A stretch of 64,000 nucleotides of DNA from Lepus europaeus (lineage: Eukaryota; Chordata; Mammalia; Lagomorpha; Leporidae), in contig NC_084850.1 of assembly GCF_033115175.1 (NCBI RefSeq), positions 108,297,939 to 108,361,938 of the forward strand. The letters run 5' to 3'. The position numbers and the translations under genes are program-made. This document shows positions 22,593 to 33,867 of this stretch, piece by piece (position 1 is the stretch's first letter; each line of letters opens with the position of its first letter). Below the pieces are notes generated by a model. It made no database searches. It worked only from the letters and a program-made list of their open reading frames with translations, and was not told the DNA's origin.

Positions 22593-22924
22593 TTTTTTTT
22601 TTTTTTTTTAAGATTTATTTATTTGTTCGGAAGGCAGTTACAGAGAGAGAAGGATATGCACACACACACACACAAACACACAGAGACAGAGAGAAACAGA
22701 GAGAGAGGTGTTGGGCCAGGCCAAAGCCAGAAGCCTGGAACTCCATCCAGATCTCCCACGTGGGTGCAGGAACCCAAGCACTAGGGTCATTTTCCACTGC
22801 CTTCCCAGGTGCATTAGCAGGAAGCTAGATCAGAAGTGGAGCAGCTGGGACTCAAACTGGCATCCATTTGGGATGCTGGTGTCGTAAGCGGTAGCTTAAC
22901 CAACTGTACCACAATGCTGGCCCT
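22593..22924 (-). mobile_element. CSINE, main form, with CA-expanded tail
   Basis: Bounded by a 13-bp TSD, GCCCAAAGCAGTC at 22580-22592 and 22925-22937. It contains a (CA)n stretch near 22659-22681 and lacks the 'ggttcactcccc' block. Confidence 0.95.
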
Positions 22925-23189
22925 GCCCAAAGCAGTCTTAATTACAAATAAATACCCCAAGTTCAAGAAGCTTATGTCCCTTGGGCTTTCACTGCTTACA
23001 CCTAAGAACCGTTCTTCTGTGGGAGCTACCAATTTAAGAAGATAAAGAGGGCAGGGAATTGCTTTTTTATTTTTTCTTGCTCAAATTAATTAAAACTTCA
23101 AGTTTCCAACTGGGGGGCTATGGATAGAATGCCAATTTGCTTTCCCAAACCTTTTTTGTCCTGTTTTGAGTAGTGATAGAAACCCTACG

Positions 23190-23600
23190 TTTGAGAAGGC
23201 AAAGTGGTTTCCTGGAATAAAGTCTATATTATCCAGACTCCCTTACAGCTTGCTGTAGTCATCTGACTACATTCTGACCAATCATATGTGAACAGAACTT
23301 ACGTATGCATTTGCTGGGTCACATCCCCAAAGGGGAGGAGTTTGCTAGCCCATTCTCATCCTTTTCTTGCTGACCAGAAGAGAGATGAGGTAGTGAGCCA
23401 TCTTCTACCATGTGGACAGAACACCACCCAGGGCTGGCAGAAGGAGCAGGGGAAGCACCATGGTGCTGAGAGAGCAGCCCTTGATGACATATGCCCAAGG
23501 GGAAAATGAACCACTTTCATTCTTGCAAGATACCATGTTTCTGCTGCTCAGAGACAATGGTCAAAACTATATTCTAATGGCTCTTAAGCAGGATTCTAGA
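23190..23600 (+). mobile_element. Ancient LTR-like repeat, family unresolved
   Basis: 'attatccagactcccttacagc', 'atcatatgtgaacagaac', 'gctgaccagaagagag' recall the same old LTR type suspected at 11690-12075. It is degraded and unnamed. Confidence 0.4.
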
Positions 23601-24978
23601 AAAGTTTGATTTAAAGATCAAGAAAATGACTAAGAAAATGATCCATTTGCCATTTTCAGTTGAGGGTCAGCTTAAAAAGAAATAATTGATGGATTTTTCT
23701 TGATCCATGGTCATAGACTCATTTTGACTAGATGCTTGAAGAAAGATCCTTGCAACTGAGGTTAATGGTCTTTTTACCTCCTCTTAAGATGGCACTAGGA
23801 ACAGTTTCACCACTCACGAACAAAACAGGAAGGGTCTCAAATACCTCAGAAAGATCTAGAATACACCAGAAAGAGTATCAAGTACATTAGAAAGAGTTGT
23901 AAACGTATTAGGAGGAGTCTCAAATTTATCAGGAGGGGTCTCAGAGATGTCTGGAAAATTCTCAGATACGTACTGATGGGTCTCAAAGAAGTCATGGAAG
24001 GTCCAGAGCGTGTTAGTGGGAGTCTCAGCTAGGTCAGGAGGAGATTCAAATACGTCAAGAAGAAGCAGGCCAAGTCAGTCGGGAGGGAGCGCAAGGAGAG
24101 GTCAGAAGAGGCAGGCAAAAAAGAAGGGATCTGAAGCGATCTTCAGCTAGCAGAACTCTCCAACAGTAAGAAAGGGTCTGAAGCCCTCAGAAAAAGTCTC
24201 AGGCAAGCAAGCAACTGTCTCAGCTACAGCAAGAAGAGGCTCAAGCAAGTCAGGAAGACCTTTAAACAACTCAGATACTTCTGGAAGGTTCTCAAGTCAA
24301 GAAGGCTATAGATACATAAGAAAGGGCTTCAAACAGAAACGAACAATCTTGGATAGTCAGAAAAGCTCTCAGGCATGCTGGCAAAGATCTCAAGCAGCAT
24401 ATGAAAGATATCAAGGATGTTACAAAGAACTCCAAATAGTCTGGAAGAGTCTCAAACAAAGGAAAGGTATCAAAACTATCAGGAAGCAGCCCAAGCCAAC
24501 TTGTAAAAGTTCTCAAACAAAGCTTAGACAGTATCTCAAAGTCATTAGGTAGAGTTGTATATACATCAGGAAGGGAGTGAGAGGGGGGTCTCAAATAGAA
24601 CAGGAAAGATCTCAATGTCAGGGGAGAACTTCAGCAGTCAGCAAGAGGCAAACCCATAAGAGTCGCGGGGTCACAGGGCAAGGTTGCAATGGTGGTCTGT
24701 GAAAGGGCTTCGCACACAGGAAGGAAAATGTCTAACACAGCTTGAAGAGTCTCCACCATATGCTGAGTGGCCTGAGGCCAGTGAGAAAGGATCACGTACA
24801 CACATATCAGGAAGTATACCAAATAATCAGCGATGGCACCCAGTGGGTCAGCAAGGGCATACAATGCAAGCATACTGCAAAACTTCATGGCATACAGGTT
24901 TCGGATGAATAAACTGCATACGGACTTCACAATTGTTTTGTACTAAAATTAGCATGTTTTTTAAAAATAAAGGTTTAG

Positions 24979-25278
24979 AGGCCGGTGCTGTGGCACAGTA
25001 GGTTAATCCTCCACCTGCGGAGCCGGCATCCCATATGGGCCCCGGTTCTAGTCCTGGCTGAACATCTTCCCATCGAGTTCTCTGCTCTGGCCAGGGAAGG
25101 CAGTGGAGAATGGCCTAACATGAGAGATCCGGAGGAGGCTCCTGGTTCTTGGCTTCAGATCAGCACAGCTTCGGCCGTTACGGCCATCTGGGCAGTGAAC
25201 CAGCGGATGGAAAGACCTCTCTCTTTCTCTCCCTCTCTCTGTCTGTAACTCTGCCTCTCAAATAAATAAAAATCTTAA
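24979..25278 (+). mobile_element. CSINE, main form, inside the array
   Basis: 'gaggccggtgctgtggcacag' to 'aaataaataaaaatcttaaaa'. It follows a short AT-rich non-array stretch (24905-24978). Confidence 0.93.
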
Positions 25279-25327
25279 AAAGAAGAAGAGGAAGAGGAAC
25301 AAGAAGGAGGAGGAGGAGGAGGAGAAT
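25279..25327 (+). repeat. (GAA/GGA)n purine tract at SINE tail
   Basis: Runs of AAGAAG, then GGAGGAGGAGGAGG follow the CSINE tail. It probably expanded from the A-rich tail. Confidence 0.8.
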
Positions 25328-25599
25328 CTTAAGCAGGCAGGGAATGTCTCAAAGAAATCAGGAAGAGATTTAAACAAGTCAGGAACTTTCTAAATCATAA
25401 AAGGAAGGAAAACAAAACAAACCCCAACAAGTCTGGAGGGGTCCCACTCAAATTGAGATGGATGTCAACTCGAACAGAAAGGAAGAGTCTCAAATGTGAG
25501 CAGCAGGATTTGGAATATGTCAGGGAAGGTCTCCCAGAAGGTGGAAAGTGTCGCAAGCCAGCCAGAATGCTCTTAACTAAATATGTCCAGTGACTGATG

Positions 25600-25905
25600 T
25601 TCCCCTGGGAAGGCCATACGGAAACACCTAGCGAGGTGAACCCCAGGTGAAGACGCAGCCAGAGATTGAAGTGATAGATCCACAAGCCAAGGAATGCCAA
25701 GGAAGCTGGGAGCTAGGCAAGGAGCAGATTGTTGGTGGGAGAGAGCCTGCAGAAAGGCTACAACCATGCCAACATCTTGACCTCGCACTTCTTGCCTGCT
25801 GACCCGTGAGAGAATTCAATCCTGTTGTTTTAAGATGCCCAGTTTCTGGTACCTCCACCCACCCCCCCTTTTTTTTTACAGCAGTCCCAGGGGACTAAAT
25901 ATAGT
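25600..25905 (+). mobile_element. MLT1-type MaLR LTR inside the array
   Basis: 'agattgaagtgatagatccacaagccaagg', 'aatgccaaggaagc', 'acatcttgacctcgcacttc', 'cctgttgttttaagatgccc' and terminal 'ggggactaaatata' follow MLT1 order. Array units resume directly afterwards ('ggtatcaggaaaagtccc'). The 5' third is degraded. Confidence 0.7.
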
Positions 25906-27123
25906 AGGGGTATCAGGAAAAGTCCCAAGGCTGTGTCTCAAAGAAGATAGGAAGTGCCGCCGGGAGAGAGGAAAATTCTGGAATGCATTGATAATCTCTC
26001 GGGCTGTACTGAAAACATTCAAACTCGGTCATGAAGCGCTTTGATTTTGTCAGTAAAGCTCTCAGACAACAATGAGCACTCTCAACTACGTGCAGAAGGA
26101 CCTCAAAGATTTCAGCAAGGACCTCAAGATGAGGAGCGTCGCCAGCATATCAGAAAGTCGCAAAGATGTTGTGAGGCTCATGCGTTTCTCAGGAGGAGTT
26201 TTAAATGCTTGAGAAAGGTTCTTAAAGATGGCAAGCAGAGTCACAAACACAGGAGGAATCTGAGACATGTCAGGAAGAAGCTCAACATTGTCAGAAAGGA
26301 AGACTCTCAAATACAAGAGCAAACAGCTCAAAGAAGTTAGGAAAGTTCTCAATGTAGTTAGGAAGAATTATGATTAAATTGCTAAGGGGTTGCAGACTGA
26401 AAGGAAATGTCTCAGATACAAGGCAGCATCAAGAGTTAGGAACAGTGTCAAAATTCAGGGAGGGTCTCATATCCATCAGGAAGAGTAGGAACCGTGTTAG
26501 GAAGGGGCTCAGGCACGTCATGAAGTGTTGGAAAGAGAGGAAGAGTCTCAAACACACCAAGAATCTACCAAGACAGTTCTGGAAGCATCTCAAAGTTGGT
26601 AGGAAGAGCTGTGAGGACATCAATGAGCCGTTCAAGGGAGGATCTCAAAATATCCAGCAGGGTCTCACACATATCCACACATTTCTCAAGGAAGTCGTGA
26701 AGGATCTCAAAGGCTTTGGGAAGCGCCTCAAATATGAAAGGGTCTCAATCCATCAGAAAGGCTGTCAAACAAATCAAGAGCTGTGACAAAGTCATGACAA
26801 TGTGCAGGCAAAGTAAGACTCTCAACCTTGTAAGGGACTATCTCAAACAGAACACAGGGCTCTCAGAGACACCAGGAAGTGTCCCCTCTAACGGAAGGAA
26901 GTACGTGAAAGGAGTCCCCAAGGGTTTTACATATACCAGGAAGGGTCTCAAGTGCTTCGAGAATGGTCTCAAACACGACAGGAAGTGTCACAAACAGAAA
27001 GGAAGAGCATTAAGTATATCGACATGGGTTTCAAACACATCAGGAAGAGTATCAACCTAAGAAAGGAGTTCTAAATTCTTAAGAAGGGACTCAAGTTTGT
27101 CAGGGATAGTTTACAATATCTGA

Positions 27124-27482
27124 TGGGTGGGTACTCTAGTGCAGGGCCTAAGACAATACTTGGACCATCAGCATCCCTTATCGGAGCAGCTGGGTTGGAG
27201 TCCCTGCTCCACTCCTGATTCCTGTTTCCTGCTAATGCATGCCCTGGGAAGCAGTGGTGATGGTACAAGTACTTGGGTCCCTGCTACCCACGTGGGAGAC
27301 CTTGGATGGAGTTCTAAATTCTGAGCTTTGGCTTGGTCCAGTCCTAGCTATTGTGAGCATCTGGAAAGTGAATCAGCAGATGGAAGATATCTGTCTGTCT
27401 GTCTCTCTCTCTCTCTTGATCCATCTATCGATCTATCTCTACCTCTCTGTCACTCTTTCAAATAAAAATAAAACTTAAAAGA
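27124..27482 (+). mobile_element. CSINE, older form, inside the array
   Basis: Degraded head 'gggtgggtactctagtgcag', body 'gccctgggaagcagtggtgatgg', (CTGT)/(CT)n section near 27388-27440 and a tail ending 'caaataaaaataaaactt'. Confidence 0.88.
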
Positions 27483-27953
27483 ATCAAAGAAAGAAAATGT
27501 CAAGGACAAAGGGGTCATAAAAATCCCATAAAATTTGGGCTTAGAAAACCATTAAAAACAAACACACGCAGAAACAAACAAAATACATCTGAAAGGGTCT
27601 CAGTCTCAAAAATGTCAGGAAAGGTCTCAAGTGCGCCAGGATGAGCATCAGATTCCAAAGAAATCTCTCAATATGTCCAGAAGAATCTCCAATACGTTAG
27701 GAGGGGTTTCAAAGAAGGCTAGCAGTGCCAGGAACACGCCTGTCAGGTTTCAACCACACAGGAATGGTTCAAATACATCGCAGTGCATCTGAAAGAACCC
27801 AGGAAAGTTCTCCAATATGACATCAAGGGGCTTAAACGTTTAGGAAAACTTCCAAAGCCATTAGGAAAGCATCTCAAATATGTGAGTCACAAGCAAGCCT
27901 GGACAGTGTCAAACAGTAAGAGCTTGAAATGTATCAGAAAACATCTTAAACGG

Positions 27954-28218
27954 AGGCCGGCATTGCGGCGCTGCTTGCGACTTCAGCATCCGATCCATAG
28001 AGTGCAGATTTGAGTCCCAGCTACTCTGCTTCTAACCCAGCTTCCTGCTATTGCGCCTAGAAAGTACTTGGGCCCCTGCCACCTACATGGGAGACCTAGA
28101 TGGAGATCTCGGCTTCTGGCTTGCGGCCATTTGGGGATTGAAGAGCCCAAATGTAAGATTCTCTGTCTCTCCTCCTCTGTCACTCTGCCTTTGAAATAAA
28201 TGTTTATTTTTTTTAAAG
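27954..28218 (+). mobile_element. CSINE, main form, inside the array
   Basis: Head 'ggccggcattgcggcgctgc' to tail 'aaataaatgtttatttttttt'. CATCTTAAAC before and after is a 10-bp TSD made of array sequence. Confidence 0.92.
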
Positions 28219-28359
28219 CATCTTAAACAAAGGAACAGACTCAAATACATCAGGAAAGATGGAAAGATCTTAAACAAGTCAGTGGTACTCTCCAATACAT
28301 AAGAAAAGTTCTTGGGTGCTTTAGGTCAGCATCTCAACGTAGTTAGCAAGACAGTGAAA

Positions 28360-28678
28360 TACTCATTTATTTATTTTTATTTTACTTGAAAGACAGAGAG
28401 AGAGAGAGAGAGATCTCTCATTTTCTGGTTAACTTCCCTAATGTTTGAATCAGCCAGGGGTGGGCCGGTCTGAATCCAGAATCCCAGAACTCAGTCCAAG
28501 TGTCCCACCTGGGTGTCAGGGACCTAAGCACTCGAGCCATCACTGCTGCCTCCCAGAGTGCGCATTGGCAGGAAGGTGGATTGGAACAGAGTAGGCGGCT
28601 CTCGAAACGCAGGCACTCTGGATAAGCAATGCGGGCATCCCAAGTGGTAACTTAACTGCTGTGTCAAATGATTACCCC
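28360..28678 (-). mobile_element. CSINE, older form, inside the array
   Basis: 'catttatttatttttattttacttg', GA-tract at 28398-28411, 'gagccatcactgctgcctccc' and head end 'tgtcaaatgattacccc'. Confidence 0.87.
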
Positions 28679-28772
28679 AGGGAGGGATTTAAATACATCA
28701 GGAAGGGTTTCAAGAGTCAGGAAGTCTCAAATATTGTGGAAATGGCCTCAAAGATGTTGGGAAGTGTATTTT

Positions 28773-29124
28773 TTTAAAAGATTTATTTACTTATTTGAAA
28801 GGCAGAGTTACAGAGAGGCAGAGAGAGAGAGAGAGAGAGGAAGGGAGAGAGAGAGAGAGAGAGAGGTCTTCCATCTGCTGGTTCACTCCACAGATGGCCA
28901 CAATAGCTGGAGCTGTGCCAATCTGAAGCCAGGAGCCAGGAGCTTCTTCCAGGTCTCCCATGCGGGTACAGGGGCCCAAGCACTTGGGCCATCTTCTACT
29001 GCTTTCCCAGGCCATAGCAGAGAGCTGGATCAGAAGTAGAGCAGCTGGGACTTGAACAAGTGCTCCTATGGGATACCAGCACTGCAGGCAGCAGCTTCAC
29101 CTGCTATGCCACAGTGTTGGCCCC
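28773..29124 (-). mobile_element. CSINE, main form, inside the array
   Basis: TSD GGGAAGTGTATTTT / GGGAAGTATATTTT at 28759-28772 and 29125-29138. The body contains two (GA)n blocks between 28820 and 28864. Confidence 0.95.
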
Positions 29125-29243
29125 GGGAAGTATATTTTAAAATATATTAGAAAGAGTCTCAAACAATCAAGCTGAGTCTGGAGTGAGAAAGCAAGGGTTT
29201 CAGATTTTTCAGGAAGCATTTCAAATACCTTAGACAGAATTTA

Positions 29244-29429
29244 TTTTTTTTTTCCCCAAAGAAACCTTTTATTTAATGAGTACAAATTTCATCAAGCACA
29301 ACTTTAGGAGTCTACTGATTCTTCCAACCATACCCACCCTCCCACTTCATCTCCTCCTCCCTCTTCCATTCCCAGTCCCATTCTCCATTAAGATTCATTT
29401 TCAGTTAACTTGATACACAGAAGGGCGAC
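29244..29429 (-). mobile_element. Lagomorph-type L1 3' end inside the array
   Basis: The minus strand ends '...tactcattaaataaaagg' plus an A-rich tail. A pyrimidine-rich stretch (29325-29385 on plus) is the L1 G-rich 3' UTR. It is flanked by a perfect 16-bp TSD, CCTTAGACAGAATTTA at 29228-29243 and 29430-29445. Only about 185 bp of the 3' UTR inserted. Confidence 0.85.
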
Positions 29430-30782
29430 CCTTAGACAGAATTTAAAACACACCTAGAAGGGTCTCCAAGACAGCCAGAAAATATCAACCAAAAATTTCT
29501 TAAAAAGCCAGAATGAGCCCCGAATATATCAGGATGGGTTTCAAATAAATCAGAGTCTCTTGAGGTGCCAGGAAGAGTTTCAAGTAGGTTAGGAAGAGTT
29601 TCAAAGAAGACTCTTGGACATGTCTCAAGTAGGTCAGAAACATTCTCAACCACGCGGGAATTGTTCCACTATAGCAGTAAGGGTCTCAACGACTCCTGAA
29701 ACAGCTTAGTCATGACAGGAAGTGCCTCAACCAGTCCGGAGGAGTTTAGAATGTGTTAGGGAGGAGCTCAAACACAGCAGGAAGTAACTCAGAACCAGTG
29801 AGAACCGTCACAAAGAAATCAGGAATCCAGTGAGTCTAGAGGGGTCCCCAACTGAAAGGGCCCTTTGAAGAGTCTAGAACAGTCAGGAAAATTCTCGAAG
29901 GGTCTTGACCAATCAGAGTCTTCAACATGTCAGAAGTGGTCTCCACTCAACAGGAAAGAACACAAATAAGTCAGGAAGGGTCTCAAACAGGTACAGGAGA
30001 ATGTGATATACATCCGGAAGAGACGAAGACAATTTGGCAATGGTGCCCCCTTGTCACAATGGCTATGAAATCAGTGAGAAAGTGTCTGAAAGTCATCAGA
30101 AAGAGTCTCCAACAGTCAGGAAACATAGCAGAGTAGGCAGAGAGGCTTCTAGCTGTCTCAGTAAAGCTCTCAAGCGTCTCAAATGCTTCAGGTAGGGTCT
30201 CGAAAAATTATTAAAAGTATCAAAGTCATGCACACCAGTCTCGAATCTAGCAGGAAGGACCTCAGTTAGATAGGAGAGTCTCAGCTCCATCAGAAAGGGT
30301 TTCAAATGTACAGAAAGGGGGTTACAGACATCGGCCAGGATCTCTAACATCCCAACGATTGTCTTAGACACGTTGGGAAGAGACTCCAACAGTCACACAT
30401 GGTCTCAACGAAGCCAGGAAGGGGTCAGATGTGCTAGGAGGTTTGAGACCTAGGATGGTCTCCAATGTGGCAGGAAGCACCCCGAAGTTGGCAGGAAGGA
30501 AGGCTTTGCATTGTCTCAGAAAGGCTCTCCAACCCACAGGAAAGCTTTCTGTCAGGAAGAGACTAACCAAGTCAAGAAAGGGTCTCAAGTACGCTTGCAA
30601 GGGGCACGGGCCGACAGGCAGAATGTCCAAGTCAGCACGAGGAGTCTTGTCTCTCAAGTAGAGCAAGCAGTCTCTCACACGTGTCAGAGCGTGTCTGAAC
30701 GCTGCCAGCTGGGCTACGCAACATGTCAGGAATCATCGCGAACACACTACGAGTGTCTAAAAGTAATAACTCCACAAGGGTT

Positions 30783-31063
30783 AGTCATTCATTCATTTGA
30801 AAGACAGAGAACACTTCCATCTGCTGGTTCACGCCCCAAATGCCAGGCTGAAGTCAGGAGCTGCAGTCTCCATGCAGGTCTCCCATGTGGGTGGCAGGGG
30901 CCCAAGGACTTGAGCCGTCACCTGCTGCTTCCCAGGGTGTACATTAGCAGAAGGTGGCATTAGGATCAGAGCCAGGACTTGAACTCTGGCCCTCTGCTAT
31001 GGGATGCAGGCATCTCAAATAGCACTTAGGCACTGTGTCTAACTGTACCCCTCCCCCCGGCCC
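30783..31063 (-). mobile_element. CSINE, older form, inside the array
   Basis: 'cattcatttgaaagacagag', 'gagccgtcacctgctgcttccc' and a CT-rich head end 'tacccctccccccggcccttaagg'. Confidence 0.87.
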
Positions 31064-31300
31064 TTAAGGTTTAAATAGGTAAGAACAGCACACCGATGGG
31101 AATAGTCTCAATGCATCGAGAATGGCCTCAAACAAGTGAGCCATGCTCTCCAGCATGGTGCCAAAAATCTCCAGAAAGTTCCTACGTTCCCTACACGTTA
31201 GGAAGTGTACTGAATTCGTCAGAGTCTGAAACAAGTCACAAAGGGCTTAAAGCAGTCCGAAAGCATCTCCAGTTTCAAATCAGTAAAGGGTCTCAGCTGA

Positions 31301-32614
31301 GACAGAATCAGCTCATTCTTAAATAAATGCTTTTGACTCCTCCATCCCCCGAACGATCCTGGGCCTCTAGCTGTACGCTCCGATGTGCCCACAATTCCAG
31401 AAAGAGCCAGAGCTCTGTGGCCAGTCCATCCCCCATCCTTCCTCTCCCGCCATCCTCCCCCACTCTGGCCCCGGAATTTGCTTTGTGGCCAAGTGAATAG
31501 AATGCCAAACTCTTCTGACATAACTTCCAGGTCACAGTCAAAGACCCAGTGTTTATTTCTTTCTCTGTGCATTGATATCAACAGCTGTCAGCTGGCATCT
31601 TCTCAACAGCAAAATGAATCCAAGCTTCGAAGCACCTAAGGTTTTTATAAAGACCTTTTTTAACAAACAAACAAAACCGTTAAAATTAACCACACTTAAG
31701 AATATTATGTAAAGAAATTCAGGGAGCAAACCTGATTGCTCTTTTCTCCAAACAGAGAAGCAGGAAGGGGTCTCGTTGTGCAGAAATTGAACTGTAGCAT
31801 GCCTGTGATTAGCAGTTCACATCCTCTTTCCGTGGAAAATAAACACAGTGTTCAGCATGCCCGAGACGCCACTTCCTTATTTATAGAGGTGTCTGGGTGT
31901 CCTTAGTCAATCATTTGTTTACTGTAAATGCTGAAATTAGACATTGCCCAACTTTGCCACCAACTTTGCATTTTTTAGCTCTAGGAAATGTTTCTTACCC
32001 AAAATAGAGGACTGTGTGTATGTGTGTGTGTGTGTGTATGTATAATGCACATTTAAAAAAAGAAAAAAAAATCCTCTTTCAGACAGTGTTTTGGATCATG
32101 TCAGAGAAAGTGTGAGAGTCCACAGTTGTTGGCTAAAGGGTAAGAGAAGGAAACAGTCCAAAAGCTGTTGTGCCTTAAAAGTGAAGAATTAAGGAAATAG
32201 GACCTTGGAAGACAACACTACCAGCTCCTCAAATCTCAAGAATTATTGCATGTAAGGGCAGTATTGAATTACAATTTGTCAAATGAATAACCACAATAAT
32301 TAAAAATAGATGACCTAATTTGGTCTCATAAATTATCCTTGAGACCTACTGACTTATGCCAAGGTGTTTGCGGGGGAGGCATGGTCCTGCTCTGGTTTCT
32401 GCTCTTATCCAGCCGCTGGGGCAGCGGGGAGCTCAGTACTGCTCCCTGGCTCCCTGCTCCCCACCCCCAGGCCGGGGCTGACTCAGCTGAGCAGCAGGAA
32501 GACTGGCAGCCAGGGTGGCTTGTCTGAGCACCTTTCAGAGATGTGATGGCTACAAATTCTTTGCCCCTCTGCCTATGAAGAGAGGGCATTTATTTCTCCT
32601 TTCCTTGTATCTGG
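31301..32614. other. No recognised gene or repeat, except a (TG)n
   Basis: Unique DNA flanking the array on the right, AT-rich from 31640 to 32340, with a (TG)n at about 32012-32042. Open frames at 32326-32589 (minus) and 32339-32527 (plus) overlap and look like chance. Confidence 0.45.
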
Positions 32615-33030
32615 GCAGGCCTTGTGCGTTAGATTTTCATCACTACAGGAAATATGGAAAACAACTCACTTTATAAAGAGAAAAGGTTTATTTAGCACAC
32701 AGTTTTGGAGTTCCAAGTCCACAATTGCATTGACCTCTGATGCAGGTGACAATGGAGTGGGGAGCATGGGCAGAGAAAGGATCACATGGCAAACCAGGAA
32801 ACAGAGACAGTGGCTGGGCCTGACTCAGGCTTTTATAACAATCCTTGCTTGAGAACTGCCTTCTGAGGGCATGGCTGCAATGACCTAAAGACCTCTTACC
32901 GCACCCCACCTCCCGCTCTAATCACCATAATCAGATTGTTTCCACTTCTTTTAGCACCGTCAGCTTATGGCTTTGGCATTTCAACATTTCCATGAGTTAC
33001 GCAGCCCAATCACATTCAAACCATAGCACC
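32615..33030 (-). mobile_element. MaLR LTR, antisense
   Basis: 'gaaaaggtttatttagcacac', 'tttggagttccaagtccac', 'gatcacatggc', 'ggcttttataac', then 'ccaatcacattcaaaccatagcacc' follow the antisense order of MaLR LTRs (MST/MLT1 group). Confidence 0.6.
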
Positions 33031-33394
33031 TTGCAACTCGTTAACCAACAGAAAGCACAGAAATGATACTGCGCTGGTTCCAGACACTGAGGACTGGCAG
33101 CTTCCAAATTCCTTACTTTTGGAACATTTACTTTTGGGGTATTCCCTCTTGGAACCCTGCTGCCATGTATCGAGAAGCCCCGTGTAACAGAGAACCTCTG
33201 CGTAAGTGCTATGGACAACAGCCCTAGCCCAGCTCTCAGCCAACAGTCGGCGTCAACTGCCTGCCATATGTGTGCGCCATTTTGGTTCATCTACCAGATG
33301 ACCGTAGCCCCAGTTGACGGCAAGACACAGAAGAAGCTCCTGGCAAAGCCCAATCAACCTATGACAGATAACTGAAACAATTAAGTTCCCTTGA
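33031..33394. other. No recognised gene or repeat
   Basis: Unique-looking. A 97-codon minus frame at 32997-33290 has no identifiable domain. Confidence 0.4.
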
Positions 33395-33605
33395 TGTTCG
33401 CAGGGCACTGCCAGGCACCGTGCCAGTGCCAATTACTCTGTATCTTATTTAATCCTTCAAACAACCCTAGGAGGTGGCAACTGTTATTACTATGCCTGTG
33501 TATACACTGAGGAATACCCGATGAAGTGAGTGAATAGTGGACCTAGTACTCTAGCTCAGGTCTGATGTCAAAACCTAGCCTTTCTGCCATGCCTCCTTGG
33601 TCTCC
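33395..33605 (-). repeat. MIR-type SINE remnant
   Basis: 'tgccaggcaccgtgcc', 'atcttatttaatccttcaaacaaccctaggaggtggc', 'actgaggaatacccgatg' and 'tgccatgcctcc' give the antisense MIR order. Confidence 0.8.
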
Positions 33606-33867
33606 AAATTACTTTACTCCAATTAGGCAACAGAGAATTCTCACGCACTTTACCAGGCAAAGACTATGCTGATTTAGATGGAAAAAGATACTCCGGGCTC
33701 AATTCAATCATATCACTTAGTTTCAACAATTACGAATATCTGCACAATTCCACCGTGGTATGAACCTCCTTATTTCACCTACCTTCGTAGATAATTCGCT
33801 CACAACACAAGATTATCCTAAAGCATATCCCAGACATCATAGCCTTTCATCTGCAAAAATGAGAGCA

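Larger units (their letters stand above)
23825..31300 (+). repeat. Degenerate 21-bp tandem repeat array (about 240 units, interrupted)
   Basis: The unit is close to CTCAAATACATCAGGAAGAGT. Near the left edge consecutive units read tctagaatacaccagaaagag, tatcaagtacattagaaagag, ttgtaaacgtattaggaggag: each 21 bp, with only T..AA..A....AGGAAG kept. The same phase and orientation recur to 31300, with indels. Array blocks: 23825-24900, 25328-25575, 25906-27123, 27483-27953, 28219-28359, 28679-28758, 29139-29227, 29446-30782 and 31064-31300. Subtracting insertions leaves about 5.1 kb, hence about 240 units. I know no named family with this unit. The consensus is free of stop codons in five of six frames, which explains the many open frames here. 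Confidence 0.9.

Noticed and set aside
26370-26786. 138-codon basic open frame and similar frames in the array as genes
   Set aside because: The repeat consensus lacks stops in five frames, so such frames are expected by chance. They do not share one frame across the array.
23825-31300. Reading the regularly spaced motif as a CRISPR array
   Set aside because: Units are contiguous, 21 bp and highly diverged, without constant repeats and unique spacers, and the DNA is mammalian.
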